DNA of 64,000 nucleotides from Pseudomonadota bacterium (GTDB lineage: Bacteria; Pseudomonadota; Gammaproteobacteria; Burkholderiales; JAKAFK01): assembly GCA_021788645.1 (NCBI GenBank), contig JAJYKK010000003.1, positions 1 through 64,000 on the forward strand, in the 5' to 3' direction. Shown here one piece after another: positions 38,570 to 48,305 of the stretch. A program made the translations under genes and the position numbers. The stretch's first letter is position 1. Every line of letters starts with the position of its first letter. The notes under the pieces are model-generated. The model searched no databases. It saw only the letters and a program-made list of their open reading frames with translations, and had not been told where the DNA came from.

Positions 38570-38832
38570 ACAACATCAGTTGGCTGGTTGTCGTTTCCAC
38601 CGCAGCCGGCGTCCTGGCGATCGCGATCGGGGTCTTGGGTCCCGCCATCGCCATGGGCATGGCGATCTCCCAGGCGCTCGACGCCCTCGCGCGCCAGCCG
38701 GAGTCCGAAGGGGCGATCACCCGCACCCTGTTCATCGGGCTCGCGATGATCGAATCCCTGGCGATCTATGTGCTGGTGATCGTGCTCATCGTGCTCTTCC
38801 GCAATCCGCTTCTCGGGTATCTCCTCAAGTAA
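38566..38832 (+). CDS. atpE: N-ATPase subunit c (Glu-type)
   Basis: MNNISWLVVVSTAAGVLAIAIGVLGPAIAMGMAISQALDALARQPESEGAITRTLFIGLAMIESLAIYVLVIVLIVLF. Confidence 0.95.
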   Translation: MNNISWLVVVSTAAGVLAIAIGVLGPAIAMGMAISQALDALARQPESEGAITRTLFIGLAMIESLAIYVLVIVLIVLFRNPLLGYLLK

Positions 38833-38855
38833 GGACCTTCCAGAAAGAGAACGCC

Positions 38856-39596
38856 GTGCAAATCGACTGGACAAGCTTCCTCCTCGAGATCATCAATTTC
38901 TTGGTCCTGGTCTGGATCCTCAAGCGCTTCCTGTACCAGCCGGTCCTCGGCATCATCGCGGCCCGCAAGGCGATGGTCGAGAAGACCTTGTCGGACGCGC
39001 AGGCGGCGAGAAGCGAAGCCTCACAGCTCAAGCGCCAGTATGACGGCCGCCTCGCCGAGTGGGCGGCGGAAGCGGCCCGCGCGCGCGCGCAGCTTGCGGA
39101 CGAGATGGGGCACGAACGCGCGCGCCGCCTCGCCGAGCTGGACGCCGAGCTTGCCCGGGAGCGTGAACGCCACCGCGCGCTCGACGAGCGGCGCCAAGCG
39201 GCGGCGCAACGCGTGCTGGAGGAGGCGGCCGCCGCCCAGGGTGCGCAGTTTGCCGCGCGCCTGCTCGAGCGCCTGGCTTCGCCGAGCCTCGAGGTGGCCC
39301 TCGTGCGCCTCGCGCTCGAAGACTTGGCGCGGCTGCCGCAGCCGCAAGCGGATGCGCTTCGCGAAGCGCTCGCCCAAGCGGCCGAACCGCTGGTGGAGAG
39401 CGCCTTTCCCATGGCGGAAGACACGCGCGCGGGCATCGTCCGTGCGCTCGCCGGCCTCACGGCGCACGCCCCGGTTCCGCGCTTTGCCGTGGCGCCGGCG
39501 CTCACGTGCGGCGTGCGCATCCTGATCGGCGCCTATGTCCTTGAAGCCGACGTGCGCGATGAGCTCCGCTGGTTCGCCCGGGGAGCGTCCGAGTGA
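38856..39596 (+). CDS. atpF: N-ATPase subunit b, long form with possible delta-like C-terminus
   Basis: GTG start [38 protein letters not shown]; about 246 aa; no separate atpH in the operon. Confidence 0.9.
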   Translation: MQIDWTSFLLEIINFLVLVWILKRFLYQPVLGIIAARKAMVEKTLSDAQAARSEASQLKRQYDGRLAEWAAEAARARAQLADEMGHERARRLAELDAELARERERHRALDERRQAAAQRVLEEAAAAQGAQFAARLLERLASPSLEVALVRLALEDLARLPQPQADALREALAQAAEPLVESAFPMAEDTRAGIVRALAGLTAHAPVPRFAVAPALTCGVRILIGAYVLEADVRDELRWFARGASE

Positions 39597-41071
39597 GCCG
39601 CGGCGACGGCGGCACGGCAGGGCCGCTGGGGGCGCGCGCGGCGCGCCTTGCGCACTATCGCTTCGGCATGCGCCTCGGCGAAATCGGCCGGGTGTTGGCG
39701 GTGGGGGACGGCATCGCCTGGGTCGAGGGCTTGCCTTCGGCAACCATGGATGAGGTCCTCGAGTTCGAGGACGAAAGCCTTGGGCTCGTGTTCCATTTGG
39801 GCCATGACGCGCTGGGCACGATCCTTCTCAGGCAAGGGGGCGGCCTGACGGCGGGTGCCCGCGTGCGGCGGTCGGGACGGACCCTCGACCTTCCGGTGGG
39901 CGATGCGCTCGCCGGGCGCACCGTCGATCCCCTGGGGGCGCCGCTCGATGGGGGCGCCGTACCCGAGGGCGCGGCACGGCGGGCGCTGGACGGGCCATCG
40001 CCGCCGATCACGGCGCGCGACTTCGTCGACCGCCCGCTCTACACCGGCAACAAGATCATCGATACCCTGATTCCCATCGGGCGCGGCCAGCGCCAGCTCA
40101 TCATCGGCGACAACGGCCTGGGGAAGACGTCCTTGGCGGTGGATGCGATCATCAGCCAGAAAGGCAAGAACGTCTATTGCGTGTACGTCGCCATCGGGCA
40201 GAAGCGCTCGGAGGTGGTCAACGTGATCGAGACGCTGACGCAGGCCGGGGCCATGGCCTACACCACGCTGGTCGTGGCGGACGCCTCGGGTACGCCGGGG
40301 CTTCGGTACCTGGCGCCATTCGCCGGCTGCGCGCTGGCGGAGGCGGCCATGTGGGACGGGCACGACAGCCTGGTGGTGTACGACGACCTTTCCACCCACG
40401 CGCGCGCCTACCGCGAGCTCTCGCTCCTGCTGCGTCGTCCGCCGGGGCGCGAGGCCTATCCGGGGGACATCTTCTATCTGCATTCCCGCCTGCTGGAGCG
40501 CTCGACGCGGCTTGCCGCGCCCCTCGGCGGCGGCAGCATGACCGCGCTGCCGATCATCGAGACGGAACAAGGCGACATCGCAAGCTACATTCCGACGAAC
40601 CTGATCTCCATCACCGACGGGCAGATCTATCTGGAGCGGCGGTTGTTCGCCGCCGGCTTCCTGCCCGCCATCGACGTCACCCGCTCGGTATCGCGCATCG
40701 GCGGCAACGCCCAGCATCCCCGCATCAAGGAGGAGGCCGGGCGCATGAAGCTCGATTATCTCCAGTATCTGGAGCTGGAGGTGTTCACCCGCTTCGGGGC
40801 GCACCTCGAGGCGTCCATCGAGGCGAAAATCCAGCGCGGACGGCTGCTGCGGGAGTGCCTCAAGCAGGAGCGCCTCGCACCGCTCTCCGCCGAATTCGAG
40901 ATGGCCTGGCTGGTGGCGTTCAACGAGGGCCTCCTGGGCGGGCGCGATGCCCGGACGGTGGCGGCCCTTCTCGGCGCGCTGGATCGCCGCATCGCCGAGG
41001 CCGGCCTTCAGCTGACGGACGAACGCGCCCGGTGGGTCGCCGCGGTTGCGGATTTCCTGGCGGGCGCATGA
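39593..41071 (+). CDS. atpA: N-ATPase alpha subunit
   Basis: [46 protein letters not shown]. Confidence 0.96.
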   Translation: MSRGDGGTAGPLGARAARLAHYRFGMRLGEIGRVLAVGDGIAWVEGLPSATMDEVLEFEDESLGLVFHLGHDALGTILLRQGGGLTAGARVRRSGRTLDLPVGDALAGRTVDPLGAPLDGGAVPEGAARRALDGPSPPITARDFVDRPLYTGNKIIDTLIPIGRGQRQLIIGDNGLGKTSLAVDAIISQKGKNVYCVYVAIGQKRSEVVNVIETLTQAGAMAYTTLVVADASGTPGLRYLAPFAGCALAEAAMWDGHDSLVVYDDLSTHARAYRELSLLLRRPPGREAYPGDIFYLHSRLLERSTRLAAPLGGGSMTALPIIETEQGDIASYIPTNLISITDGQIYLERRLFAAGFLPAIDVTRSVSRIGGNAQHPRIKEEAGRMKLDYLQYLELEVFTRFGAHLEASIEAKIQRGRLLRECLKQERLAPLSAEFEMAWLVAFNEGLLGGRDARTVAALLGALDRRIAEAGLQLTDERARWVAAVADFLAGA

Positions 41072-41919
41072 GCAAGCGGCTGGAGATCGAGAGCCAACTC
41101 GCGGCCTTCGGGGAGATCGCCGACATCATGCGCGCGATGCGGAACCTCGCCCTGATGGAGACGCACAAGGTCGGCGCGGCACGGGCCGCGCAGCGCCGCA
41201 TGGCGCAGACGGTCGAGGCGGCGGCGGCCGATTTCCTGCGCTTCTACGGGAGCGGCGGCGGGGTGACGGACGCCGCGCGCGCAGTCTACCTCGTCGTGGG
41301 CAGCGAAAGGGGGTTCTGCGGGGACTTCAACGGGGCTCTCCTCGAGCGCCTCAGGATCGCCTGTCCCCCCGGCCAAGCGGCGGAGGTGGTCGCGGTAGGC
41401 TTCCGTCTGGGGATCCGCCTCGGCGACGACCCGCGGGTCGTCGCGCGTCTCGCCGGCCCGAGCGTGATGGAGGACGTCGGAGGTGTCCTGGCCGAGGTGA
41501 TGGAGGTCCTCGATCGCCTGGCGCGCGGGCTTGCGTCCATGGAAGCGCTCCGGCTCACCGTGATGCACCATGGCGACGACGGCGCCGTGCGCGCGTTCAT
41601 GCCCGCGCCCCTGCAGCGGCGCGTGCCCGCCCACGTGCCCTATGCCGGTCCGCCGATGCTCACGCTGTCGCCGGCGGCCTGCCTCAAGGGCTTGATGGAG
41701 CATGACCTGCTGGCGAGCCTGTACGACGTGTTCTATGCTTCGCTCATGGCGGAGAACCTCGAGCGCCTGCGCCATATGGACAACGCCATCCGGAACGTCG
41801 AGGCGCAGACCGCGGCGCTTGCCCTGCGCCGCAACAGCCTGCGCCAGGAGGAGATCACCGAGGAAATCGAAGTGATCATGCTGGGCCGCAAGCCGCAAAG
41901 GCTCCGGCCGGAACGCTGA
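41068..41919 (+). CDS. atpG: N-ATPase gamma subunit
   Basis: [42 protein letters not shown].... Confidence 0.9.
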   Translation: MSKRLEIESQLAAFGEIADIMRAMRNLALMETHKVGAARAAQRRMAQTVEAAAADFLRFYGSGGGVTDAARAVYLVVGSERGFCGDFNGALLERLRIACPPGQAAEVVAVGFRLGIRLGDDPRVVARLAGPSVMEDVGGVLAEVMEVLDRLARGLASMEALRLTVMHHGDDGAVRAFMPAPLQRRVPAHVPYAGPPMLTLSPAACLKGLMEHDLLASLYDVFYASLMAENLERLRHMDNAIRNVEAQTAALALRRNSLRQEEITEEIEVIMLGRKPQRLRPER

Positions 41920-41928
41920 GCGCGCGGC

Positions 41929-42570
41929 CTAGGCGTCCAGGTCCTTGCGCTTGACGAGACCGCGCTCCAGGGCAAGGGTGGCCACCTGAACGCGGTTGTC
42001 GAGGGACAGCTTGTCGAGGATGTTGCGCAGATGGTTGCGCACGGTGTTCTCCGACACCCCGAGGGCGTCGCCGATCCCACGGTTGCTCAGGCCCTTGGCG
42101 ACGTAGGTGACGATTTCCAGTTCCCGGTGGGTGAGTTTCGCAAAGATGTCCTGGGCCAGCTGCCCGCGCGCCATCTTCTGCATGACGTGGCTGGGATACA
42201 TGCTGGTCCCTTGGCAAACGGCCTGGATCGCCTGAAGGATCTGTTCCGGCTCGCTGGTCTTGAGCACGTAGCCGTCGACGCCCGATTCGATGGCGTCGCG
42301 AATCTCGTAGTCGGCATCCGCGATCGTGAGCATCACCACCCGAATGCCGTGCTGCTTGAGCTCGGGGACCAGGACAAGGCCGTCTTCCTCGCGCAGATTC
42401 CGGTCCAGCAGGGCGACCTCGGCGCGGTGCCCGTCGGCGAGCCAGGCGCGCACGCCGGCGACGTCGGCGAACTCCCCGATGACGCTGACTTCCTGCTGCC
42501 CGGACAGCAGGTGGATGAGTCCCTTGCGAAAGAGCGGATGGTCATCGATCAGAATTACCGAAATATGCAT
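41929..42570 (-). CDS. NarL/LuxR-family response regulator
   Basis: MHISVILIDDHPLFRKGLIHLLSG...LLDRNL...GYVLKTSEPEQI...LTHRELEIVTYVAKGLSNRGIGDALGVSENTVRNHLRNILDKL. Confidence 0.93.
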   Translation of the reverse strand: MHISVILIDDHPLFRKGLIHLLSGQQEVSVIGEFADVAGVRAWLADGHRAEVALLDRNLREEDGLVLVPELKQHGIRVVMLTIADADYEIRDAIESGVDGYVLKTSEPEQILQAIQAVCQGTSMYPSHVMQKMARGQLAQDIFAKLTHRELEIVTYVAKGLSNRGIGDALGVSENTVRNHLRNILDKLSLDNRVQVATLALERGLVKRKDLDA

Positions 42571-42607
42571 GCAAGACCTCGTGCCGGTGCGCGCGCTGAG
42601 CGAAACA

Positions 42608-43276
42608 TCAGGATTTGCGTCCTCGCGAGGCGTGCCGTGCGCGTTCGGCGCGCACCTTCTGGATGAGATAGTCCACCACCGGCAACAGCCGGTCCTCGCC
42701 CCCCGTGAGGGCGGGCGACGTCATGTACTCGCCGCCGACCACGATCGAGGGCACGCCGTCGATGCCATAGGCGCGCGTCATCTGTTCGGCCCGCAAGGTC
42801 TCGTTGGCGACCGCGAACGAACGGTAGGTGCTGGTGAACGTCGCGCGGTTCACGCCCTGGGCGGTAAACCAGTTCGCCAGCGCGTCGGGATCGGTGATGT
42901 TGAGGCCCTGGCGCTGCACCGCGTCGAACAGCCGTTCGTGATAGGCGTCGAGGATGCCCAGCGCCTTCATGGTATAGAAGACCTTGACCGCCGGCACCCA
43001 CGCCGGCGTCAGGGCGGCGGGCATGCGGCGAAACGCGACGTCGCGCGGCAGCGCCCTGACCCAGGGTTCGAGCAGCGGCTCCAGGTGATAGCAGTGCGGG
43101 CAACCGTACCAGAAGAGTTCCAGGACCTCAATCTTGTTGCCGGTATGGGTGGGCTGCGGCGGGGTCTCCGCCACGTACTCGATGCCCAGGGTGGGCGTCG
43201 CATGCGCGGCCTGGCCCAGGAATGCCGTGGACACGATAAGCGTGCAACCGATCAGGACTCGTCGCCAAATGTTCAA
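42608..43276 (-). CDS. dsbA: Thiol:disulfide interchange protein DsbA
   Basis: VLELFWYGCPHCYHLEPLLEPWV (CPHC motif), signal peptide. Confidence 0.93.
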   Translation of the reverse strand: MNIWRRVLIGCTLIVSTAFLGQAAHATPTLGIEYVAETPPQPTHTGNKIEVLELFWYGCPHCYHLEPLLEPWVRALPRDVAFRRMPAALTPAWVPAVKVFYTMKALGILDAYHERLFDAVQRQGLNITDPDALANWFTAQGVNRATFTSTYRSFAVANETLRAEQMTRAYGIDGVPSIVVGGEYMTSPALTGGEDRLLPVVDYLIQKVRAERARHASRGRKS

Positions 43277-43313
43277 TGCTCCCTCCTTGAGTAAAGGCCC
43301 TCGGCGGTCCTGG

Positions 43314-43949
43314 CTACTGGCCGCCGCCCCCGGTGCCCATGCGGACCACCGTGACCGGGATTCCGTTGTCGGTCAGGGAGCGCTTGGCGCGATCCAGGTC
43401 CGCTTGCGTATAGTAAGGCCCGAGCCGGACGCGATGCCATACCCCGGTGTCGGGCAGCTGCACGGTCTGCACGGCCGCCTCGATGCCGAGAAAGGCCAGC
43501 TTTGCCTTCATGCTGTCCGCTTCCGCCGATGTTCTGAAGGAGCCGACCTGCAGGTAATAATAGCGGTTTCCGGCGCTGGGCGCTTGCGTCGCGGCGGTGC
43601 CGGCGGGCGCCGCCGCGGCCGACGAGGCCGCCGGCGCCGCGGCGGGCGGGGTCGCCGGCCGGTTGCCGTTGCCCGGCAGGATGGTATAGAAATCGAAATT
43701 CGGCTTGGCGCTGCTCGGGGCGGGGGGCTGGGGGGCGCTGGCTTGCGCCGGGGGCTGCGCGGGCGCGGCGACGTTGGGCGCCGCGTCATGGGCGAAGCGG
43801 TTCACGAAAGGGCTCGGCATCCGATGGATGTAGACCACGACGGCCACCGAGATCCCCAGGCCGATCAGGATGCCGATGAAAATGCCCGTCAGCATCGGGT
43901 GGGTCCCGCGTTTGGCCGCCTTGGGCGGTGTCTTGTAGTCTCGGCTCAT
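43314..43949 (-). CDS. SPOR-domain protein (FtsN/DedD-like)
   Basis: MSRDYKTPPKAAKRGTHPMLTGIFIGILIGLGISVAVVVYIHR, Pro/Ala linker, YYLQVGSFRTSAEADSMKAKLAFLG. Confidence 0.9.
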   Translation of the reverse strand: MSRDYKTPPKAAKRGTHPMLTGIFIGILIGLGISVAVVVYIHRMPSPFVNRFAHDAAPNVAAPAQPPAQASAPQPPAPSSAKPNFDFYTILPGNGNRPATPPAAAPAASSAAAAPAGTAATQAPSAGNRYYYLQVGSFRTSAEADSMKAKLAFLGIEAAVQTVQLPDTGVWHRVRLGPYYTQADLDRAKRSLTDNGIPVTVVRMGTGGGGQ

Positions 43950-43960
43950 GGATGACAACT

Positions 43961-45703
43961 CTACATTTTTTGCGGCGCGCTCACGCCCAATAAGGATAAC
44001 CCGCTCGCCAACACCACGCGCACGGCCCCGATCAGCGCCAGGCGGGCGTGCCGGGTGGCCTCGTCGCTGACCAGGAACTGCTCCGCGTTGTAGTAGCTGT
44101 GAAACTCGGCGGCGAGCTCCTTCAGGTAATAGGCCACCAAGTGCGGCGCGAGTTCCTTGGCCGCCGATGCCACGGTTTCCGGGTATTGGGCCAGGCGCGC
44201 GCCCAGGGCACGCTCGTAGGGGCTTGCCAGGCGCTCGATCGGCGCATCGCCGAGGTCCTCGATGGCGCCGCCCCACTGTTCGAACACGCTGGCGATGCGG
44301 GCGTGTGCGTATTGGATGTAGTAGACCGGGTTCTCGTTGCTTTGCGACTTGGCGAGATCGAGGTCGAAATCGAGGTGCTGATCGCTTTTTCGCAGCACGT
44401 AGAAGAACCGGGCGGCATCGTTGCCGACTTCCGCCCGCAATTCGCGCAGGGTGACGAATTCGCCGCTACGCGTCGACATCGAGACCTTCTTGCCTTCCCG
44501 ATAGAGCACCGCGAACTGCACCAAGGCCACGGTGAGCTTGTCGGCATCGAGCCCGAGGGCCTGCAGCGCGCCGCGCACGCGCGGGATGTAGCCGTGATGA
44601 TCGGCACCCCAGATGTCGATGATGCGGTCGAAGCCGCGTTCATACTTGTTGAGATGGTAGGCGATGTCGGAGGCGAAGTAGGTGTATTGCCCGTTCTCGC
44701 GGCGCACCACCCGGTCCTTCTCGTCGCCGAAGGCGGTCGAGCGGAACCACTGGGCGCCGTCTTGAAGGTAAAGATGGCCATTCTGGCCGAGCAGGGCGAC
44801 GGCCCTCTCCACCAGCCGGCTGTCGAAGAGGGACTTCTCCGAGAACCACGCATCGAAGGTGACGCCGAATTGCGCCAAGTCGTCGCGCGCATCGCCGAGC
44901 TGCTCGGTGAGCGCAAAGTCGTGGAGGTACGCGTAGTCGGCGCCGAGCAGGGACTTGGCGGCGGCGATGAGATGGTCGAGATGGGCCTCCGGCTCGGTCG
45001 CGGCCGAGGGCGCGTCGGCCCACACCCGCGCGGGCTCGCGGACATAGCGCGTCCCGTGCGCCGCCTGGATCTGGCGCGCCATGGCGATCACGTACCCGCC
45101 CTGGTAGGCGTTGGCGGGGAAGGGAATGGCGAAGTCGTGCAGGGCGAGATAGCGCAGCCACGTGGACAGGGCCAGGATGTCCATCTGGCGGCCGGCGTCG
45201 TTGACGTAGAACTCCCGGGTGACCTCGAAGCCTGCCGCCGCCAGCACGTTGGCGAGGCTCGCGCCGAACGCGGCGCCGCGCCCGTGGCCCACATGCAGGG
45301 GGCCGGTGGGATTGGCGGAGACGAACTCCACCTGAACCTTCTGCCCGGCCCCGAGCGCACTGCGGCCGAACCGGCTGCCTAGCGAGAGCGCCTGGCGGAC
45401 GACTTCCATCACGGCATCCGGCCGGATGAAGAAATTGATGAAGCCCGGCCCGGCCAGCTCGACCCGCTCGAGGTAGGGCGAAGGCGCGAGCGCGGCCACG
45501 ATCGCTTCGGCGAGCTCGCGCGGGTTGCGGCCCAGCCCCTTGGCGAGCGGCAGCGCCACGCTGCTGGCGAAATCGCCGTGGGAGGCGAGCTTGGGCCGCT
45601 CGAGAGCGACGCCGACATCGCTCCCCGGCGCGACGCGCGAAAGCGCATCGGCGAGCAGTCGGGCCAGGTGGCCCTTGAGGTCGAAGCTGTGAGAAGAGGT
45701 CAT
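43961..45703 (-). CDS. argS: Arginyl-tRNA synthetase
   Basis: VEFVSANPTGPLHVGHGRGAAFGASLANVLAAAGFEVTREFYVNDAG. Confidence 0.97.
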   Translation of the reverse strand: MTSSHSFDLKGHLARLLADALSRVAPGSDVGVALERPKLASHGDFASSVALPLAKGLGRNPRELAEAIVAALAPSPYLERVELAGPGFINFFIRPDAVMEVVRQALSLGSRFGRSALGAGQKVQVEFVSANPTGPLHVGHGRGAAFGASLANVLAAAGFEVTREFYVNDAGRQMDILALSTWLRYLALHDFAIPFPANAYQGGYVIAMARQIQAAHGTRYVREPARVWADAPSAATEPEAHLDHLIAAAKSLLGADYAYLHDFALTEQLGDARDDLAQFGVTFDAWFSEKSLFDSRLVERAVALLGQNGHLYLQDGAQWFRSTAFGDEKDRVVRRENGQYTYFASDIAYHLNKYERGFDRIIDIWGADHHGYIPRVRGALQALGLDADKLTVALVQFAVLYREGKKVSMSTRSGEFVTLRELRAEVGNDAARFFYVLRKSDQHLDFDLDLAKSQSNENPVYYIQYAHARIASVFEQWGGAIEDLGDAPIERLASPYERALGARLAQYPETVASAAKELAPHLVAYYLKELAAEFHSYYNAEQFLVSDEATRHARLALIGAVRVVLASGLSLLGVSAPQKM

Positions 45704-45900
45704 GTCCGTGATCGCCAGAATTGCGTATTATAGCCGCACTCTGGGCCATTTTGTCAGGGCGGACAGGCGCCCGCGGGGGATCGGCCCGGGCCGCCTGCCG
45801 TGCGCAGAACGAACGTCGGTGCCGGATCAGGACGCATGATTCGTCCGCCTGTCCCGTCGATGGGAAGCGGACGGAGGCTGTTGCCGTGGGCCAGGGCCGC

Positions 45901-46905
45901 TCAACGCCTGGGCGGTTCCGGCGCCCCCTTCACCTGGAGCATGATCTTGCCGATGTGCTGGCTGGATTCCATCAAGTCGTGCGCCCGCTTCGCGTCCGTC
46001 AGAGGAAAGGTCGCGTGAATGACCGGCTTTACCTTGCCCGATTCGAGCAGCGGCCATACCTGCCTGCGCAGCGCCTCCGCGATCGCCGTCTTTTCCGCCA
46101 GGGGGCGTGGTCGCAGCGTCGACCCGGTGAAGGTCAGGCGTTTGACCATGATCGGTAGCGCATCCAGGGCGACCTTGCTGCCCTGCAAGAACGCGATTTG
46201 CACCAGACGCCCCTCCAGCGCGAGCGCCCCGAGGTTCTTTTCGATGTACGGTTCGCCGACGATGTCCAGGATCAGGTCCACGCCGTTGTCACCGGTGAGG
46301 TGTGCAATTTCCGTGGCAAAATCCTGCTCGCGATAATTGATCGCGGCATCCGCCCCAACCCCGAGACAGAACTGGGCCTTCGCCGCGCTGCCCACCGTAG
46401 TATAGACGGTGGCGCCGAATGCCTTGGCCAACTGGATGGCGGTCAGACCGATGCCGCTGGACCCGCCGTGGACCAGGAAACGTTCCCCCGCCTTCAGCCG
46501 GCCGCGGTCCAACACATTCGTCCAGACCGTGAAGAAGTTCTCCGGCAATGATGCCGCCTCTTCCAGCGTCAGGCCCTTTGGGATGGGCAGGCAATGTGCC
46601 GCCGGCACCGAACAGTATTCGGCATAGCCGCCGCCGGGAACCAGCGCGCACACCCAGTCATCGGTCTTCCATTGCGTGACATCGCCGGCGACGGCGCTCA
46701 CACGCCCCGCGACTTCCAGTCCGAGGATGGGCGATGCCCCGGGGGGTGGGGGATACGAGCCCGCCCGCTGCAAGAGATCAGGCCGGTTGACGCCGGCGTA
46801 GTGCACTTCGATCACGACCTCGCCGGCGTGCGGCTGCGGCACGGGCCCTTCGACGATCTTCATGACATCGCTTGGGCCCCCTGTTCCGTGGTCTATGTGG
46901 CGCAT
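45901..46905 (-). CDS. NAD(P)H quinone oxidoreductase, zinc-type MDR family (PIG3-like)
   Basis: MRHIDHGTGGPSDVMKIVEGPVPQPHAGEVVIEVHYAGVNRPDLLQRAGSYPPPPGAS... Confidence 0.9.
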   Translation of the reverse strand: MRHIDHGTGGPSDVMKIVEGPVPQPHAGEVVIEVHYAGVNRPDLLQRAGSYPPPPGASPILGLEVAGRVSAVAGDVTQWKTDDWVCALVPGGGYAEYCSVPAAHCLPIPKGLTLEEAASLPENFFTVWTNVLDRGRLKAGERFLVHGGSSGIGLTAIQLAKAFGATVYTTVGSAAKAQFCLGVGADAAINYREQDFATEIAHLTGDNGVDLILDIVGEPYIEKNLGALALEGRLVQIAFLQGSKVALDALPIMVKRLTFTGSTLRPRPLAEKTAIAEALRRQVWPLLESGKVKPVIHATFPLTDAKRAHDLMESSQHIGKIMLQVKGAPEPPRR

Positions 46906-47055
46906 TAAGCGGTACCCCCGGCTTTGCTGGGTCGAATTCAAATCGGCGGATCCATCCTGGTCTGGCGGCGGGCGAACCCCGCATTCTTGCCAGTATAGGC
47001 CGGCCAAGACGGTCCGCCTGTGCTGCCGCGCACGCCTTGCGGCGCCAGCGGCAGG

Positions 47056-48183
47056 CTAACGGTAGCCCCACAAGGCCTCGAAGTCGACCGTCACGGCGAG
47101 GTCGCGTGCGACCATCTCCTTGATCGCGAAGCGAGGATCGCGCGTGTCCCGGGTGACCGGAAAGGCCAGCACCGCCCCGCGGGGGCCGACGACGCTCTTG
47201 ACGACGGGGCAGGTCGCGGCGGCGTCCGCGCGGCGGCGGATGACCACGGCCACTTCGCCGTTTTGCAGCCGCACGAACGACCCCGGCGGGAAAACGCCCA
47301 GTTCCTTGATGAGGAGCTGGGCGAGGCCCGCGTCGATGCCGCATGCGCGCTGCAGGAAGATGTCGCGCAAGGCATTGCGCGCGAGCAGCGGCGCCCGGTA
47401 GGAACGGGGGGAAACCATGGCGCCGTATCGGTCGGCGAGCGCGACGATGCGCGCGGCAAGGTCGATTTCCGGACCCTTGAGCGCGGCGGGGTAGCCGCTG
47501 CCGTCCAGGCGCTCGTGATGTTGCGCGACGGCGGTGATCCAGGTTTCGTCGGCCACGCCCGCCCGCCGCAGGATGTCCGCGCCTTGCGCCGGATGCGCCG
47601 CCAGCGCCGCGCGCTGTTCCTCGCTCAGGGGGCCGCGCTGCTTCTGCAGCACTTCCTGCAGGCCCGCGAGGGCGATATTGGCCGTCAGCGCGCCCGCAAC
47701 GATGGCCCTGCGCGCCGCGGGGTCCAATTCCCTGCGCAGGGCGATCAGCTCGCTCAGGATCGATACCTGCAGGGGATGAAGGACCGTGTAGCGGTCCCCT
47801 TGGTCGAGATGCAAGGCGCCCAGCGCCGCGCACGGATCATGGGCGCATAGGGACTGGATCTCCTCGACGGCCGCCAGGACCTGGGCGGGGGCCTGCGGGT
47901 CGGCGTCGACCAACGCGCGCAGCGTCCCGCCCAGGCGCAGCTTGAATCGTTCGAGCAGGGCGAAGGGGGAGTCCTTCGCGCCTCCCCGCGCCGGGGGGTC
48001 TTGAACCCGCTCCCGCACGTCCCAGCGGAACAGGCCGCGCGCGATCAGCTGCTCGAGCTGCCAGGCGCTTTCGATGACGTGCCCCCTTCTCAGGAGCAGC
48101 ACCCCGGAACGGTCAAAGCAATCGAACGGCAAGGGCTCGCCGACCCGTACGCTCCCGGTCTCGACACGGTTCATGACGGTCAC
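47056..48183 (-). CDS. HD-GYP-domain protein with degenerate HD dyad
   Basis: AAHPAQGADILRRAGVADETWITAVAQHHERLDGSGYPAALKGPEIDLAARIVALADRYGAM; expected LLHDIGK position reads ALTANIA. Confidence 0.8.
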   Translation of the reverse strand: MTVMNRVETGSVRVGEPLPFDCFDRSGVLLLRRGHVIESAWQLEQLIARGLFRWDVRERVQDPPARGGAKDSPFALLERFKLRLGGTLRALVDADPQAPAQVLAAVEEIQSLCAHDPCAALGALHLDQGDRYTVLHPLQVSILSELIALRRELDPAARRAIVAGALTANIALAGLQEVLQKQRGPLSEEQRAALAAHPAQGADILRRAGVADETWITAVAQHHERLDGSGYPAALKGPEIDLAARIVALADRYGAMVSPRSYRAPLLARNALRDIFLQRACGIDAGLAQLLIKELGVFPPGSFVRLQNGEVAVVIRRRADAAATCPVVKSVVGPRGAVLAFPVTRDTRDPRFAIKEMVARDLAVTVDFEALWGYR

Positions 48184-48305
48184 CTCCTCCGTTGGCGCAA
48201 GCTATCTAATTATTTTTACGTGGCTTTTTACCCTCATACCATAACAAAACAGAAAAGGCAAGATATTCTGCGCGGAGGATGCCCTGGCGGATCGCCGCCC
48301 AGGCG

